Source: Chitinophaga sp. HK235
GTDB lineage: Bacteria; Bacteroidota; Bacteroidia; Chitinophagales; Chitinophagaceae
Reading direction: 5' to 3'
Assembly (NCBI RefSeq): GCF_018255755.1
Contig: NZ_CP073766.1
Span: forward strand, 3,782,001-3,846,000
Length of the DNA stretch: 64,000 nt
A program made the position numbers and the translations under genes. Of this stretch, positions 44,116-52,179 are shown piece after piece (within the stretch, counting starts at the first letter, position 1; each line of letters starts with the position of its first letter). The notes beneath the pieces were generated by a model. That model ran no database searches and was not told the DNA's origin. It worked only from the letters and a program-made list of their open reading frames with translations.

Positions 44116-44847
44116 TTAAGTATGGAGACCTCCATTAATATTCAACACTTCCCCGGTGATATAACCCGCAGACTTAGACGCCAGGAACGCCACTGCATCG
44201 GCTACTTCTTCCGGTGTACCGAAACGGTTCATCGGTACCTGTGCTGCCAGCTCTTTCTCGTTCAGCTCTGCGGTCATATCCGTTTTGATAAAGCCGGGAG
44301 CGATGGCATTCACCGTTACGCCCCTTTTGGCTACTTCCTGTGCCAGCGCTTTGGTAGCGCCAATTACGCCTGCTTTGGCAGCAGAGTAATTGGTTTGTCC
44401 GGGCAATCCTTTGATACCGGACAAAGACACCATGTTGATGATACGTCCGTAACGTTTCAGCAACATGCTGTTGAGTACCTGCTTAGTCACATGATAAAAC
44501 CCGTTCAGGCTGATATTCAGCACATTGTTCCATTGTGCTTCGGACATCCAGAACATGAGGGAATCTTCCCGTATGCCTGCATTATTCACCAGCACTTCAA
44601 TGGTATGTTGGTCTTTATGTTGTTCGATCCACGCGCCCAGTACAGCCTGTACATCGGCGGCATCTCCTACGTTGAACTGCAACAGCTCACCGCTGCTGCC
44701 TTTCGCTTTTACTGCCTCCAGGGTTTCCTGTGCGGCAGCTTCATTTCCTTTATAATTTATCAGGACATGATATCCCAATTCAGCCATTTTAATACATACT
44801 GCCCTGCCAATACCGCGGGAGCCTCCTGTAATTAAGGCACATTTCAT
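44116..44847 (-). CDS. 3-oxoacyl-ACP reductase (FabG-like)
   Basis: 243 residues, a classical short-chain dehydrogenase. NADPH motif TGGSRGIG at 7-14, NNAG at 88-91, catalytic Ser at 141 or 143 (NMVSLSG), Tyr154 and Lys158 (YSAAK), and C-terminal GYITGEVLNINGG. It reduces the 3-oxo group after each condensation. In a polyene pathway the product is then dehydrated without enoyl reduction; fitting this, no enoyl reductase gene occurs in the operon. Confidence 0.93.
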   Translation of the reverse strand: MKCALITGGSRGIGRAVCIKMAELGYHVLINYKGNEAAAQETLEAVKAKGSSGELLQFNVGDAADVQAVLGAWIEQHKDQHTIEVLVNNAGIREDSLMFWMSEAQWNNVLNISLNGFYHVTKQVLNSMLLKRYGRIINMVSLSGIKGLPGQTNYSAAKAGVIGATKALAQEVAKRGVTVNAIAPGFIKTDMTAELNEKELAAQVPMNRFGTPEEVADAVAFLASKSAGYITGEVLNINGGLHT

Positions 44848-44914
44848 GAAAAATACGAATTACTGGATTATGAATCACGGCATGCCGTGTTTGCTCATTT
44901 GAATTACAGAGAAA

Positions 44915-46453
44915 TCAGAACATTTTTACCGGCTCATTACACAACAGGTATTCCTTAATCTTGCCGAGGTCCTTGTACATAGGTCTGTCCTCAATAAATT
45001 TAGGATAAATTGCTCTTACTTCATTGTAAACCTTATGAGAGAAAGCCGCGAGCCTGTCCTGACAGTTCAGGAAATCTACTGCCTGTAACACGGTGAGGGT
45101 GTGAATAGCCAGTACCTCAAAGGTATTGGCGATCACTCTGTTGGCCATCAGCGCTGAGTTACAGCCCATGCTCACAATATCCTGGTTGTCGTTGTTGTTG
45201 GGGATACTGTGTACATACATCGGGAAGGACAAGGTCTGATTTTCCGCAACGGTAGAGGTAGCGGTAAACTGAGCGCCCTGCATACCGAAGTTGAAGCCCA
45301 GTTTGCCCAGGTTCATAAACGGCGGGAACTTGTGGTTCAGCTTTTCGTTCAGCAGGTAGTTGAGCTGACGCTCTGCCAGCATAGACAGGCGGGTGACAGC
45401 GATTTTCACTTTGTCCATTTCCAGGGAGATATAATCACCGTGGAAGTTACCGCCATGGAACACATTTTCCAGTTCGTGGTCTACTACGGGGTTGTCGCTC
45501 ACAGAGTTGAGCTCCTGCACCACTATTTTTTCGGCCTGTATGAGTGTATCATACACGGGGCCGAGGATCTGTGGTACACAGCGCAGGGAGTAATACTCCT
45601 GTACTTTATCCTTAAAGATTTCTTCTTCCAGTTCTTTATAGAGGTGGTCCGGACGATGGCGCACCATTTTGCTGCCCTGGAGCACTTCCCGCATGCGGGC
45701 GGCTACGGTGTTCTGGCCGGTGTGCATTTTCACGGCATTCAGTTCGGCAGACAGGTGGTCGTCGAAAGCTTCCACTATTTCGTTGATCATGGCGGAGAGG
45801 GTCACTGCCCATCCCAGCAGCTGGCGGGCCTGGATCAGGTTTACCAGTCCGGCGCCTGTCATCGCGGAGGTACCGTTGATGATAGCCAGTCCTTCGCGGA
45901 CGTGGATACCGATTGGTTTGAGACCCAGGCGGGCAAATACTTCCGCCGTAGGCTGCATTTTATCTTCGTACCATACTTCCCCTTCTCCTATCAGCACCAG
46001 GGCCAGGTGAGCCAGCTGTACGAGGTCGCCACTGGCACCTACGCCACCGTGCTCAAATACACAAGGGTATACGTTTTTGTTGATCAGGTCTTTTAAGAGA
46101 TGAACCACTTCGGGGTGAATACCGGAATGGGCCTGCATGAAGCTGCTCAGGCGGGCAATCATGAGGGCTTTGGTGATCACCGGTGACAAGGGTTTGCCGG
46201 CGCCGGTGCTATGGCTGCGAATCAGGTTATATTGCAACTGAAAGGTATCGCTGTCACTAATACGGTATTGAGCCATTGGACCAAAACCTGTGTTGATACC
46301 GTAGATCAGCTTTTTGGCAGAAAACGTTTTCAGAAACAAAAAGCTGGCTTCCACCTGCTGTAATGCCGCTTCATCCAGTGTCAACTCTTCTCCGGCGTAA
46401 AGCACGCGATACACCTCGTCCAGCGTCAGCGACTTACTTCCTAATACAACCAT
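44915..46453 (-). CDS. Aromatic amino acid/histidine ammonia-lyase family enzyme, probable tyrosine ammonia-lyase
   Basis: 512 residues. The MIO cofactor triad Ala140-Ser141-Gly142 is in GGVGASGDLVQLAH, and the catalytic Tyr51 in YGINTGFGPM. The selectivity loop reads NLIRSHSTGAG (Ser80-His81), a form found in histidine ammonia-lyases and in bacterial tyrosine ammonia-lyases, so motif alone does not settle the substrate. As the first gene of an aryl-polyene type operon it most likely deaminates tyrosine to 4-coumarate, the starter acid. It is preceded by the best promoter match in the window. Confidence 0.88.
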   Translation of the reverse strand: MVVLGSKSLTLDEVYRVLYAGEELTLDEAALQQVEASFLFLKTFSAKKLIYGINTGFGPMAQYRISDSDTFQLQYNLIRSHSTGAGKPLSPVITKALMIARLSSFMQAHSGIHPEVVHLLKDLINKNVYPCVFEHGGVGASGDLVQLAHLALVLIGEGEVWYEDKMQPTAEVFARLGLKPIGIHVREGLAIINGTSAMTGAGLVNLIQARQLLGWAVTLSAMINEIVEAFDDHLSAELNAVKMHTGQNTVAARMREVLQGSKMVRHRPDHLYKELEEEIFKDKVQEYYSLRCVPQILGPVYDTLIQAEKIVVQELNSVSDNPVVDHELENVFHGGNFHGDYISLEMDKVKIAVTRLSMLAERQLNYLLNEKLNHKFPPFMNLGKLGFNFGMQGAQFTATSTVAENQTLSFPMYVHSIPNNNDNQDIVSMGCNSALMANRVIANTFEVLAIHTLTVLQAVDFLNCQDRLAAFSHKVYNEVRAIYPKFIEDRPMYKDLGKIKEYLLCNEPVKMF

Positions 46454-46493
46454 TTTATATTATATTATTTAATTATTTATGTAAAAAAGTGCT

Positions 46494-46524
46494 CAAAAAT
46501 AGTACAAAGATGGATTTAATCAAA
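46494..46524 (-). promoter_or_regulatory. Consensus Bacteroidota promoter of the pigment operon
   Basis: On the minus strand TTTG (46521-46524) is followed after exactly 19 bases by TATTTTTG (46494-46501), a full match to TTTG-N19-TAnnTTTG. Transcription would start about 35 bp before the ammonia-lyase ATG at 46453. Confidence 0.8.
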
Positions 46525-46601
46525 TAAATCCACCCGGACAATCACGAATTACGGGTAAGTACGCATGCGAAATGTACCTGCTTTGGGGGATGGTTGGTCT
46601 A

Positions 46602-47891
46602 TTACTCCTCTTCAGTTTGCACAGGTGGTGTTACCAGTACTTTATCTATACGATGAGCATCCATATCCACTATTTCAAACTCAAAGCCACGCCAGAGGAA
46701 TTTCTCCCCTGTTTTCGGAATATGTTCCAGATGATGGAGAATGAATCCGGCCAGGGTATCAAAGTCCTGTTCAAATTCAGACATCCAGTCTTCCTTATCA
46801 AATTCTGCCAGGAAATCATAAAACGGAATCTGTGCATCTACCAGCCAGGAGCCGTCTTCGCGCAGTACCATTTCATAATCATCGGCTTCCTCTGTTTCCG
46901 GCATATCGCCTACTATCGCCTCTAAAATATCGTTGAGCGTGATCATACCCAAAAACGTACCATATTCGTCGACGATGAACGCGGCATGTACATGAGTTTC
47001 CTTAAACTTTTCCAGTACCTGGTAGGCGGTATTGTTTTCCGGAACAAAAAGTGGCTTACGTATGATCTGTGTCAGTGAGGTGGATGTACCGGCCACGGCG
47101 TACAGGTCTTTAATAGACACGATGCCTTTGACGCTGTCTATCTGGCCTTCACATACCGGATAAACATTATGCAGACTTTCGTGGATCTTTTGCTGGTACT
47201 GGTCCGGTGTTTCGTTGATATCCAGCCAGGTGATATCGTTGCGGTAGGTCATGAGCGAGGTGATATTACGGTCGCCCAGATGAAATACCCTTTCGATGAT
47301 TTCCTGTTCTGTTTCTTCGATAGCTCCGGAAGTAGTGCCTTCACTGATGATGGCTTTGATTTCTTCTTCTGTCACCTGCGATTCTTCGGGGTGCAGATTA
47401 AATATTTTTACCAGGAGGTTGGTGGAGGCGGATAACAGCAATATGAACGGGAAAGTGAGCCAGGATACTACCTGCATGGGTTTGGCCATCATTTTGGCGA
47501 TGGCTTCCGGTTTGGCGGTGCCCACTCTCTTCGGTACCAGTTCGCCCAATACCAGAGAAAAATAGGTAATGACAATAACAACGATGATGGTAGCGAGGAG
47601 GTTGCTATAGGTGGTAACGGCGGGAAACTGGTTGAGCCAGGCCATTACCTCGTCTTTGATCGTTTCACCGGAGTAAATACCGATGAGGATGCCGATGAGT
47701 GTGATACCGATCTGGACGGTAGAAAGAAAGGTTTCCGGATTATTGGCCAGCTTCAGAGCGGCCTTTGCTTTTTCATCCCCTTTATTAGCTTGTTGTTCCA
47801 GTCTGCTCTTGCGAGCCGAGACCAGGGCTATTTCCGTCATCGAAAATATGCCGTTCACTAAAATAAGGATGAAGATAATGACGACTTCCAT
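46602..47891 (-). CDS. CNNM/CorC-type membrane transporter (hemolysin family)
   Basis: 429 residues. An N-terminal DUF21/CNNM membrane domain (about 1-195, start MEVVIIFILILVNGIFSMTEIALV), a pair of CBS motifs (about 210-335) and a C-terminal CorC_HlyC domain (about 350-425, DGSWLVDAQIPFYDF). Members export magnesium or cobalt, or maintain Mg2+ balance. It is the last gene of a minus-strand run with a ZIP transporter, PAP2 phosphatase and an LTA-synthase-like enzyme, 24 bp after ZIP. Confidence 0.9.
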   Translation of the reverse strand: MEVVIIFILILVNGIFSMTEIALVSARKSRLEQQANKGDEKAKAALKLANNPETFLSTVQIGITLIGILIGIYSGETIKDEVMAWLNQFPAVTTYSNLLATIIVVIVITYFSLVLGELVPKRVGTAKPEAIAKMMAKPMQVVSWLTFPFILLLSASTNLLVKIFNLHPEESQVTEEEIKAIISEGTTSGAIEETEQEIIERVFHLGDRNITSLMTYRNDITWLDINETPDQYQQKIHESLHNVYPVCEGQIDSVKGIVSIKDLYAVAGTSTSLTQIIRKPLFVPENNTAYQVLEKFKETHVHAAFIVDEYGTFLGMITLNDILEAIVGDMPETEEADDYEMVLREDGSWLVDAQIPFYDFLAEFDKEDWMSEFEQDFDTLAGFILHHLEHIPKTGEKFLWRGFEFEIVDMDAHRIDKVLVTPPVQTEEE

Positions 47892-47915
47892 GATTTAAAG
47901 TCTAAAAATAAAAAA

Positions 47916-48647
47916 TTATTCAAATATAAGGGTAAGAAATGCCAGCACCAGTCCTGCCGCTATGGCCATCACTTTTTTTCCACTCAGTTCATGGTGTTTG
48001 GTGCCGCTTTCATAGAATATGGTGGTGGAAATGTGCAGGAATGCACCAATTACCAGGGCCACCACGTACAGCAGGTAGTGTTGTACTATCTCAAAGCGGT
48101 TGCCCATCCACCCGGCCAGTATAGCTGCCAGGGGAGTAACGAGGGCAAAAGCGATGAGTATACGCCACAGCTCTGCCTTTTTCCTGTGTGCATGCATCAT
48201 CACGGTGATCAGTGTTAATGCTTCCGGTACTTTATGCGCAGCCACGCCCACCATTAAAGATGGGAGCGCGGATTTATCTTCATAATGAAATCCCAGCGGG
48301 ATACCTTCCATAAAAGCATGGATGGAAAGTCCCAGCAGCAGCGGTGTTACCGCAATATGGCGGTGGTTTTCACCCGGTAAATGGGTGTGGCCATGTTCCA
48401 TACCATGCGATAACTGCTGAAGGAATACCTGCAGGAAAAAACCGAGGACAACATAAATGCCGGCATTATGTCCCAGCTCATGGTATACCTCCGGCAGCAG
48501 ATGCATGGTGGTGATCCCAAACAGGAAGGCGCCGGTAAAGGCCAGCAGGTAAATGGTAAAATTGGCATTGATACGCCTGATCGTCATGGGGATCAGCCCA
48601 CCGCCCAGCGTAGCCAATAATATAAGTATAAGATAATTCCAGTTCAT
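47916..48647 (-). CDS. ZIP-family metal transporter
   Basis: 243 residues with about eight hydrophobic segments. The metal-binding helices are visible as SIHAFMEGIPLGFHY (about 128-142) and VAAHKVPEALTLI (about 152-164), the two signatures of ZIP proteins, with a His-rich loop (GMEHGHTHLPGENHRH) before them. It should import zinc or a similar divalent ion. The ATG overlaps the PAP2 stop (ATGA). Confidence 0.9.
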   Translation of the reverse strand: MNWNYLILILLATLGGGLIPMTIRRINANFTIYLLAFTGAFLFGITTMHLLPEVYHELGHNAGIYVVLGFFLQVFLQQLSHGMEHGHTHLPGENHRHIAVTPLLLGLSIHAFMEGIPLGFHYEDKSALPSLMVGVAAHKVPEALTLITVMMHAHRKKAELWRILIAFALVTPLAAILAGWMGNRFEIVQHYLLYVVALVIGAFLHISTTIFYESGTKHHELSGKKVMAIAAGLVLAFLTLIFE

Positions 48648-49222
48648 GATGTTTGTTCAGGCTCCAGTCTAATGCGGCGTTGAAAGAAACTTCCACTCAG
48701 CAGCCCTATAAATATGCCCAGTACGGCGCCGCCGGCAACGTCCAGCGGGTAATGCACACCAACATATACCTGTGCGTAACCTACTAAGGCCGCCCACAGA
48801 AAAAATAACCAGGTGTACCGGCCCAATGCTGATTTTAAAGTTAAGAAACAAAACGTAGCCAACGCAAAATGATTGGCCGCATGGTTGGAGGTGAAGCTTC
48901 CGCTCGTTGGGCAATACCCCACCAGTATCCGTGCATAATGCGACACTATCGGGTCACGGCAGGGTCTGACCCGGCCGAATGCCTGTTTGATGTACAGGCT
49001 GCTCTGGTCTGCCAGCGCAAAACACAGCAGGAAAAAAAGAATCCACCAGAAGCCTTTCCAGCGGTAGTTGATGGTGACAAACAAGGCCAGGAACAGGTAC
49101 AGCGGCGCCCACATATATGGCTCCCTTGCCAGGGGCAGGATATAGTCCAGCACAGCATTGTGCCACTGCCCGTTGATATGGAAGAATAACCGAAGGTCCT
49201 GTTTCAGGATACTTTCAAGCAT
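48644..49222 (-). CDS. PAP2-family phosphatase
   Basis: 192 residues, five or six membrane segments. The three PAP2 motifs are KQAFGRVRP (about 85-93), SGSFTSNHAANHF (about 110-122) and YVGVHYPLDVAGG (about 154-166). It removes phosphate from a lipid phosphate or pyrophosphate at the outer face of the inner membrane, such as undecaprenyl pyrophosphate or phosphatidate. It follows the methyltransferase gene by 2 bp. Confidence 0.9.
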   Translation of the reverse strand: MLESILKQDLRLFFHINGQWHNAVLDYILPLAREPYMWAPLYLFLALFVTINYRWKGFWWILFFLLCFALADQSSLYIKQAFGRVRPCRDPIVSHYARILVGYCPTSGSFTSNHAANHFALATFCFLTLKSALGRYTWLFFLWAALVGYAQVYVGVHYPLDVAGGAVLGIFIGLLSGSFFQRRIRLEPEQTS

Positions 49223-49224
49223 GG

Positions 49225-49983
49225 CTAAGGTTTTGTAGCAACGAGGATGAGGCGTGGCGAGCGCTCTTCGTCATAGCTGTTAAAATGATAATCTCCGAAA
49301 ATTTCCGTAATAACGAGTCCCTGTCGGGCAAACATCTGCTCAAAATCCTCCCGGTTAAAAGCATTGACGCTCTCTGCATAGGTGAGCCTTCTCATCAGGT
49401 TTTTATCGAGAATATTAATTTTTTTGAGGAATTTATGATCTTTCACCTCCCGGTGGATATCAAACACCACATTATCTTTTTCCTTCACTTCATCATATAC
49501 GAGGTGTTTTTCCACATATGAGCTGTTCAGGTAATCGAGTACCAGCCTGCCACCAGGCTTCAGGGCGTTGGTCAGGGTACGGAGAGCGTTGTTATTGTCG
49601 CGCTGGGAGGCAAAATAACCGAAGCTGGTGAAGAAGTTGAACACCACATCGAAGTAGTTGACACGGAAAGGCAGGCGCATATCGTGCTGGAAAAAGCTCA
49701 GGTGCTCATTTTCCATTTTCTTGGCGATATTAATGCTCTCTATGGAAAGATCTATGCCGGTAACATCGTATCCTTTGTCCGCCAGGTATTTGGCATGACG
49801 GCCCTTACCACAGGCCACGTCCAGCATCTCCGCATGTGGAGAGGGCTGAAGATAAGCCAGCAGCTTGTCAATGAATGCAGCTGCCTCCTGTTCGTCCCGA
49901 TTGCTGTATAACAGGTGATAGTAAGGAGAATTGAACCAATCTTTAAACCAGCTTTTATCTATATCTATATCCATAATTCGCAA
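49225..49983 (-). CDS. Class I SAM-dependent methyltransferase
   Basis: 252 residues (or 249 from the second ATG at 49974). The SAM motif is MLDVACGKGRHAKYLADKG (about 58-76), then VTGIDLSIESI and FDVVFNFFTSFGYF. Acceptor unknown. It lies 17 bp after the LTA-synthase-like gene and 2 bp before PAP2, so it probably modifies something in the same envelope pathway. Confidence 0.87.
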   Translation of the reverse strand: MRIMDIDIDKSWFKDWFNSPYYHLLYSNRDEQEAAAFIDKLLAYLQPSPHAEMLDVACGKGRHAKYLADKGYDVTGIDLSIESINIAKKMENEHLSFFQHDMRLPFRVNYFDVVFNFFTSFGYFASQRDNNNALRTLTNALKPGGRLVLDYLNSSYVEKHLVYDEVKEKDNVVFDIHREVKDHKFLKKINILDKNLMRRLTYAESVNAFNREDFEQMFARQGLVITEIFGDYHFNSYDEERSPRLILVATKP

Positions 49984-50000
49984 ATTGCCGTGGCAACAGT

Positions 50001-52022
50001 TTATTTTTTATTATTAAACATCAAATATCGCGTGCTTTCGTAGAAGCCACGTGTTAAATTATCCAGATTTTTTGCCGTGTCCGGCTGCTGGGCCTGTATG
50101 TTCTTAGTAGGATCGGCCTGCAGGTCGTACAGTGCAGTGGCTGCAGTGACCAAATTGATCTCATACAGGTATCGGTCACCGATGAGCGCGTAATAAGGCT
50201 GCTGATTACGCAAATAGGTGATAAACACGTATTTATCATTTACCCGGGTACTGTCCAACAAGTTGGTGCCCAGGGTATAGTTGTTATAAGGTATACCTAC
50301 CATGCTGGCCATTGTAGGATAAACATCCAGGAGGCTGCCGGGAGTATTAATCACCTGTTGTGGCGCCACATGGCCGGGACTGTACATAAAAGCAGTCACG
50401 TGCACCCCGCCGGTGGCCAGTTCGTATTCCGGCAGCGGCATAAAGGAATACGGATTGAGGATACAGTTGTGGTCGCCGAAGAACATAAAGACGGTATTGT
50501 TGAGGTAACCATCTTTACGGGCCATGTCTATCAGGTGACCTACGTTGTAGTCTTCATAGCGCAGGGCATTGAACTGATCGATGGACACGAATCCGGATTT
50601 TTTGAATTTTTCCATATCGATGTCCTTTTCCTTCACTTTTTTGAAATCGCCGGCCCCGCTGGTGGTGGTATATGGCGGGTGGTTGTCTGCCAGCTGGAGG
50701 AAAGCCACAAAAGGTTTCTTCTGATCGTTGCTGGCTTTGAATATTTCGCTGGCTTCGGTGATCAGGTCGTAGTCGGAGATGCCCCATACATCGGCTTTGC
50801 CGGATTTGTACATCCCTTCTTCGTGAATGTTGATACCTTCCACGTTGTTGGTGAATACGGCGCGTATGTTGGCCCAGTTGGTACTACCGCCGAGGAGATA
50901 CAGTTTTTCGTATCCTTTGAACTGGTCCATGATGATACGCTGGTCCAGCATTTTAGGATGGCGGCTGGCCGTTTTCACGGCAGTAATGTCGGGCAGGCCG
51001 GTAGTGACACCAAAAACAGTTTTGGCGGTGCTGATGGCCGGCACGTAAAAGTTTTTGAAGAGGATACCGCTGTCGGCCAGGCGTTTCATGTTGGGCGTGG
51101 CCTGCATGGGATTGTTGTACATGCTGGTAGGCGCTGCACCGGTAGACTCCAGCATGACCAGAATGACATTGAGCTTTGGTTTGGTGGAATCAGCGGGGAC
51201 AGTACGGCGGTAATCCAGTTTTTCCGCATCGGGCTTGTCTACCTTCAGGTATTCTGCGATATACGGATAATATTTTTTAGTGAGATTGATATCGTAGGTA
51301 TCACCCTGTACGGAGAAATTGGAGACGAAATACAGGATGGGATTGAGTCCCAGGCTGGTCACGCCATTGTCGCGGGTAAACATGGCCTGGCTCCAGCGCA
51401 GCGGGAAATAGGCGAAGTTGCCATAGATGCCGGCGGCGATCAGGAGGGTAAGTCCGGTAACATAGCCGGTGAAGGGCCAGTTGCGGAGATATACCGGCGG
51501 CTCGGCGGACAGGTGGTTCCAGGTGCGCCTTTGCAGGCGGAATACAAGGTACAGGAATACGAAGAGCCCCAGGAAACCACGTACCACCGGGTAACTTTGC
51601 CATACCATACGGGCATTGTCTGCCCGCTCCCCTTTAGCCAGGAAACGCAGGATGGACGGGTCAAGACGTAAACCCAGGTAGTCGTAATGCCCCAGATCGA
51701 GTATAAATAATAAGGTAAGGACAGTAAAAACAATAAAAACATAAGTTCTGTTAATATTGCGTATAACCTTTGAAGTAAAAAAACGGTTACGGGCAATGAC
51801 CGCCATGAGGGCGATGGGGATTACCAGGATAAGCGCCAGCCGGAGATCGAACTTAAGGCCCAGGTACCACGCCTTTGTAATCACAGCACTGCTGGTAATG
51901 GTCGACTTAAAGAAGAACAGGTAAAAAATAGCCCTGAACAGCACCATCAACAGGAAAAGATAGAGTGTTTGAACAACCACATAACGAATATACCGGGGTA
52001 TATTCTTCCAGAAGTTTTGCAT
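50001..52022 (-). CDS. LTA-synthase-like membrane enzyme with extracytoplasmic sulfatase fold
   Basis: 673 residues. Five membrane helices in the first ~200 residues (start YIRYVVVQTLYLFLLMVLF), then a large domain: NVILVMLESTGAAPTSMYNN has the metal ligand Glu and the likely nucleophilic Thr or Ser, YLLGGSTNWANI and FFGDHNC supply the other metal ligands. Relatives transfer phosphoglycerol or phosphoethanolamine to envelope polymers. In a Gram-negative bacterium this is probably a phosphoglycerol- or phosphoethanolamine-transferase of glycans or lipids, not a maker of lipoteichoic acid. It heads a five-gene run with two metal transporters. Confidence 0.88.
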   Translation of the reverse strand: MQNFWKNIPRYIRYVVVQTLYLFLLMVLFRAIFYLFFFKSTITSSAVITKAWYLGLKFDLRLALILVIPIALMAVIARNRFFTSKVIRNINRTYVFIVFTVLTLLFILDLGHYDYLGLRLDPSILRFLAKGERADNARMVWQSYPVVRGFLGLFVFLYLVFRLQRRTWNHLSAEPPVYLRNWPFTGYVTGLTLLIAAGIYGNFAYFPLRWSQAMFTRDNGVTSLGLNPILYFVSNFSVQGDTYDINLTKKYYPYIAEYLKVDKPDAEKLDYRRTVPADSTKPKLNVILVMLESTGAAPTSMYNNPMQATPNMKRLADSGILFKNFYVPAISTAKTVFGVTTGLPDITAVKTASRHPKMLDQRIIMDQFKGYEKLYLLGGSTNWANIRAVFTNNVEGINIHEEGMYKSGKADVWGISDYDLITEASEIFKASNDQKKPFVAFLQLADNHPPYTTTSGAGDFKKVKEKDIDMEKFKKSGFVSIDQFNALRYEDYNVGHLIDMARKDGYLNNTVFMFFGDHNCILNPYSFMPLPEYELATGGVHVTAFMYSPGHVAPQQVINTPGSLLDVYPTMASMVGIPYNNYTLGTNLLDSTRVNDKYVFITYLRNQQPYYALIGDRYLYEINLVTAATALYDLQADPTKNIQAQQPDTAKNLDNLTRGFYESTRYLMFNNKK

Positions 52023-52056
52023 GCAACGTATAGCTGTTTTTTTAAAAGCGTAGCTG

Positions 52057-52064
52057 CAAATATA
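52057..52064 (-). promoter_or_regulatory. Likely -7 element for the LTA-synthase-like operon
   Basis: Minus-strand TATATTTG matches TAnnTTTG about 35 bp before the ATG at 52022. The -33 region is T-rich but not a clean TTTG. Confidence 0.5.
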
Positions 52065-52148
52065 ATGAAAACTGAGTGGGGAAAATGGCTGTTTCAGGGG
52101 TAAGGCTCATCATCTTTTCATAATTAGGAAATCTGGAGTGGATTTTTT

Positions 52149-52156
52149 TATATTTG
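52149..52156 (+). promoter_or_regulatory. Likely -7 element for the phosphohexomutase gene
   Basis: TATATTTG matches TAnnTTTG, 24 bp before the GTG at 52180. Because it lies inside the longer open frame from 52138, it supports the downstream start. No clear TTTG at -33. Confidence 0.5.
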
Positions 52157-52179
52157 CCTTCCTTAAAAAATTGAATCTC

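Noticed and set aside
20567..46453. DarA/DarB dialkylresorcinol synthesis genes
   Set aside because: All ketosynthases here are FabB/FabF-like or degenerate; none has the FabH-like pattern expected for DarB, and no DarA-like protein was seen.
50358..51671. Plus-strand open frame of 437 codons opposite the LTA-synthase-like gene
   Set aside because: Antisense to a recognisable sulfatase-fold protein, no start signal or family motif.
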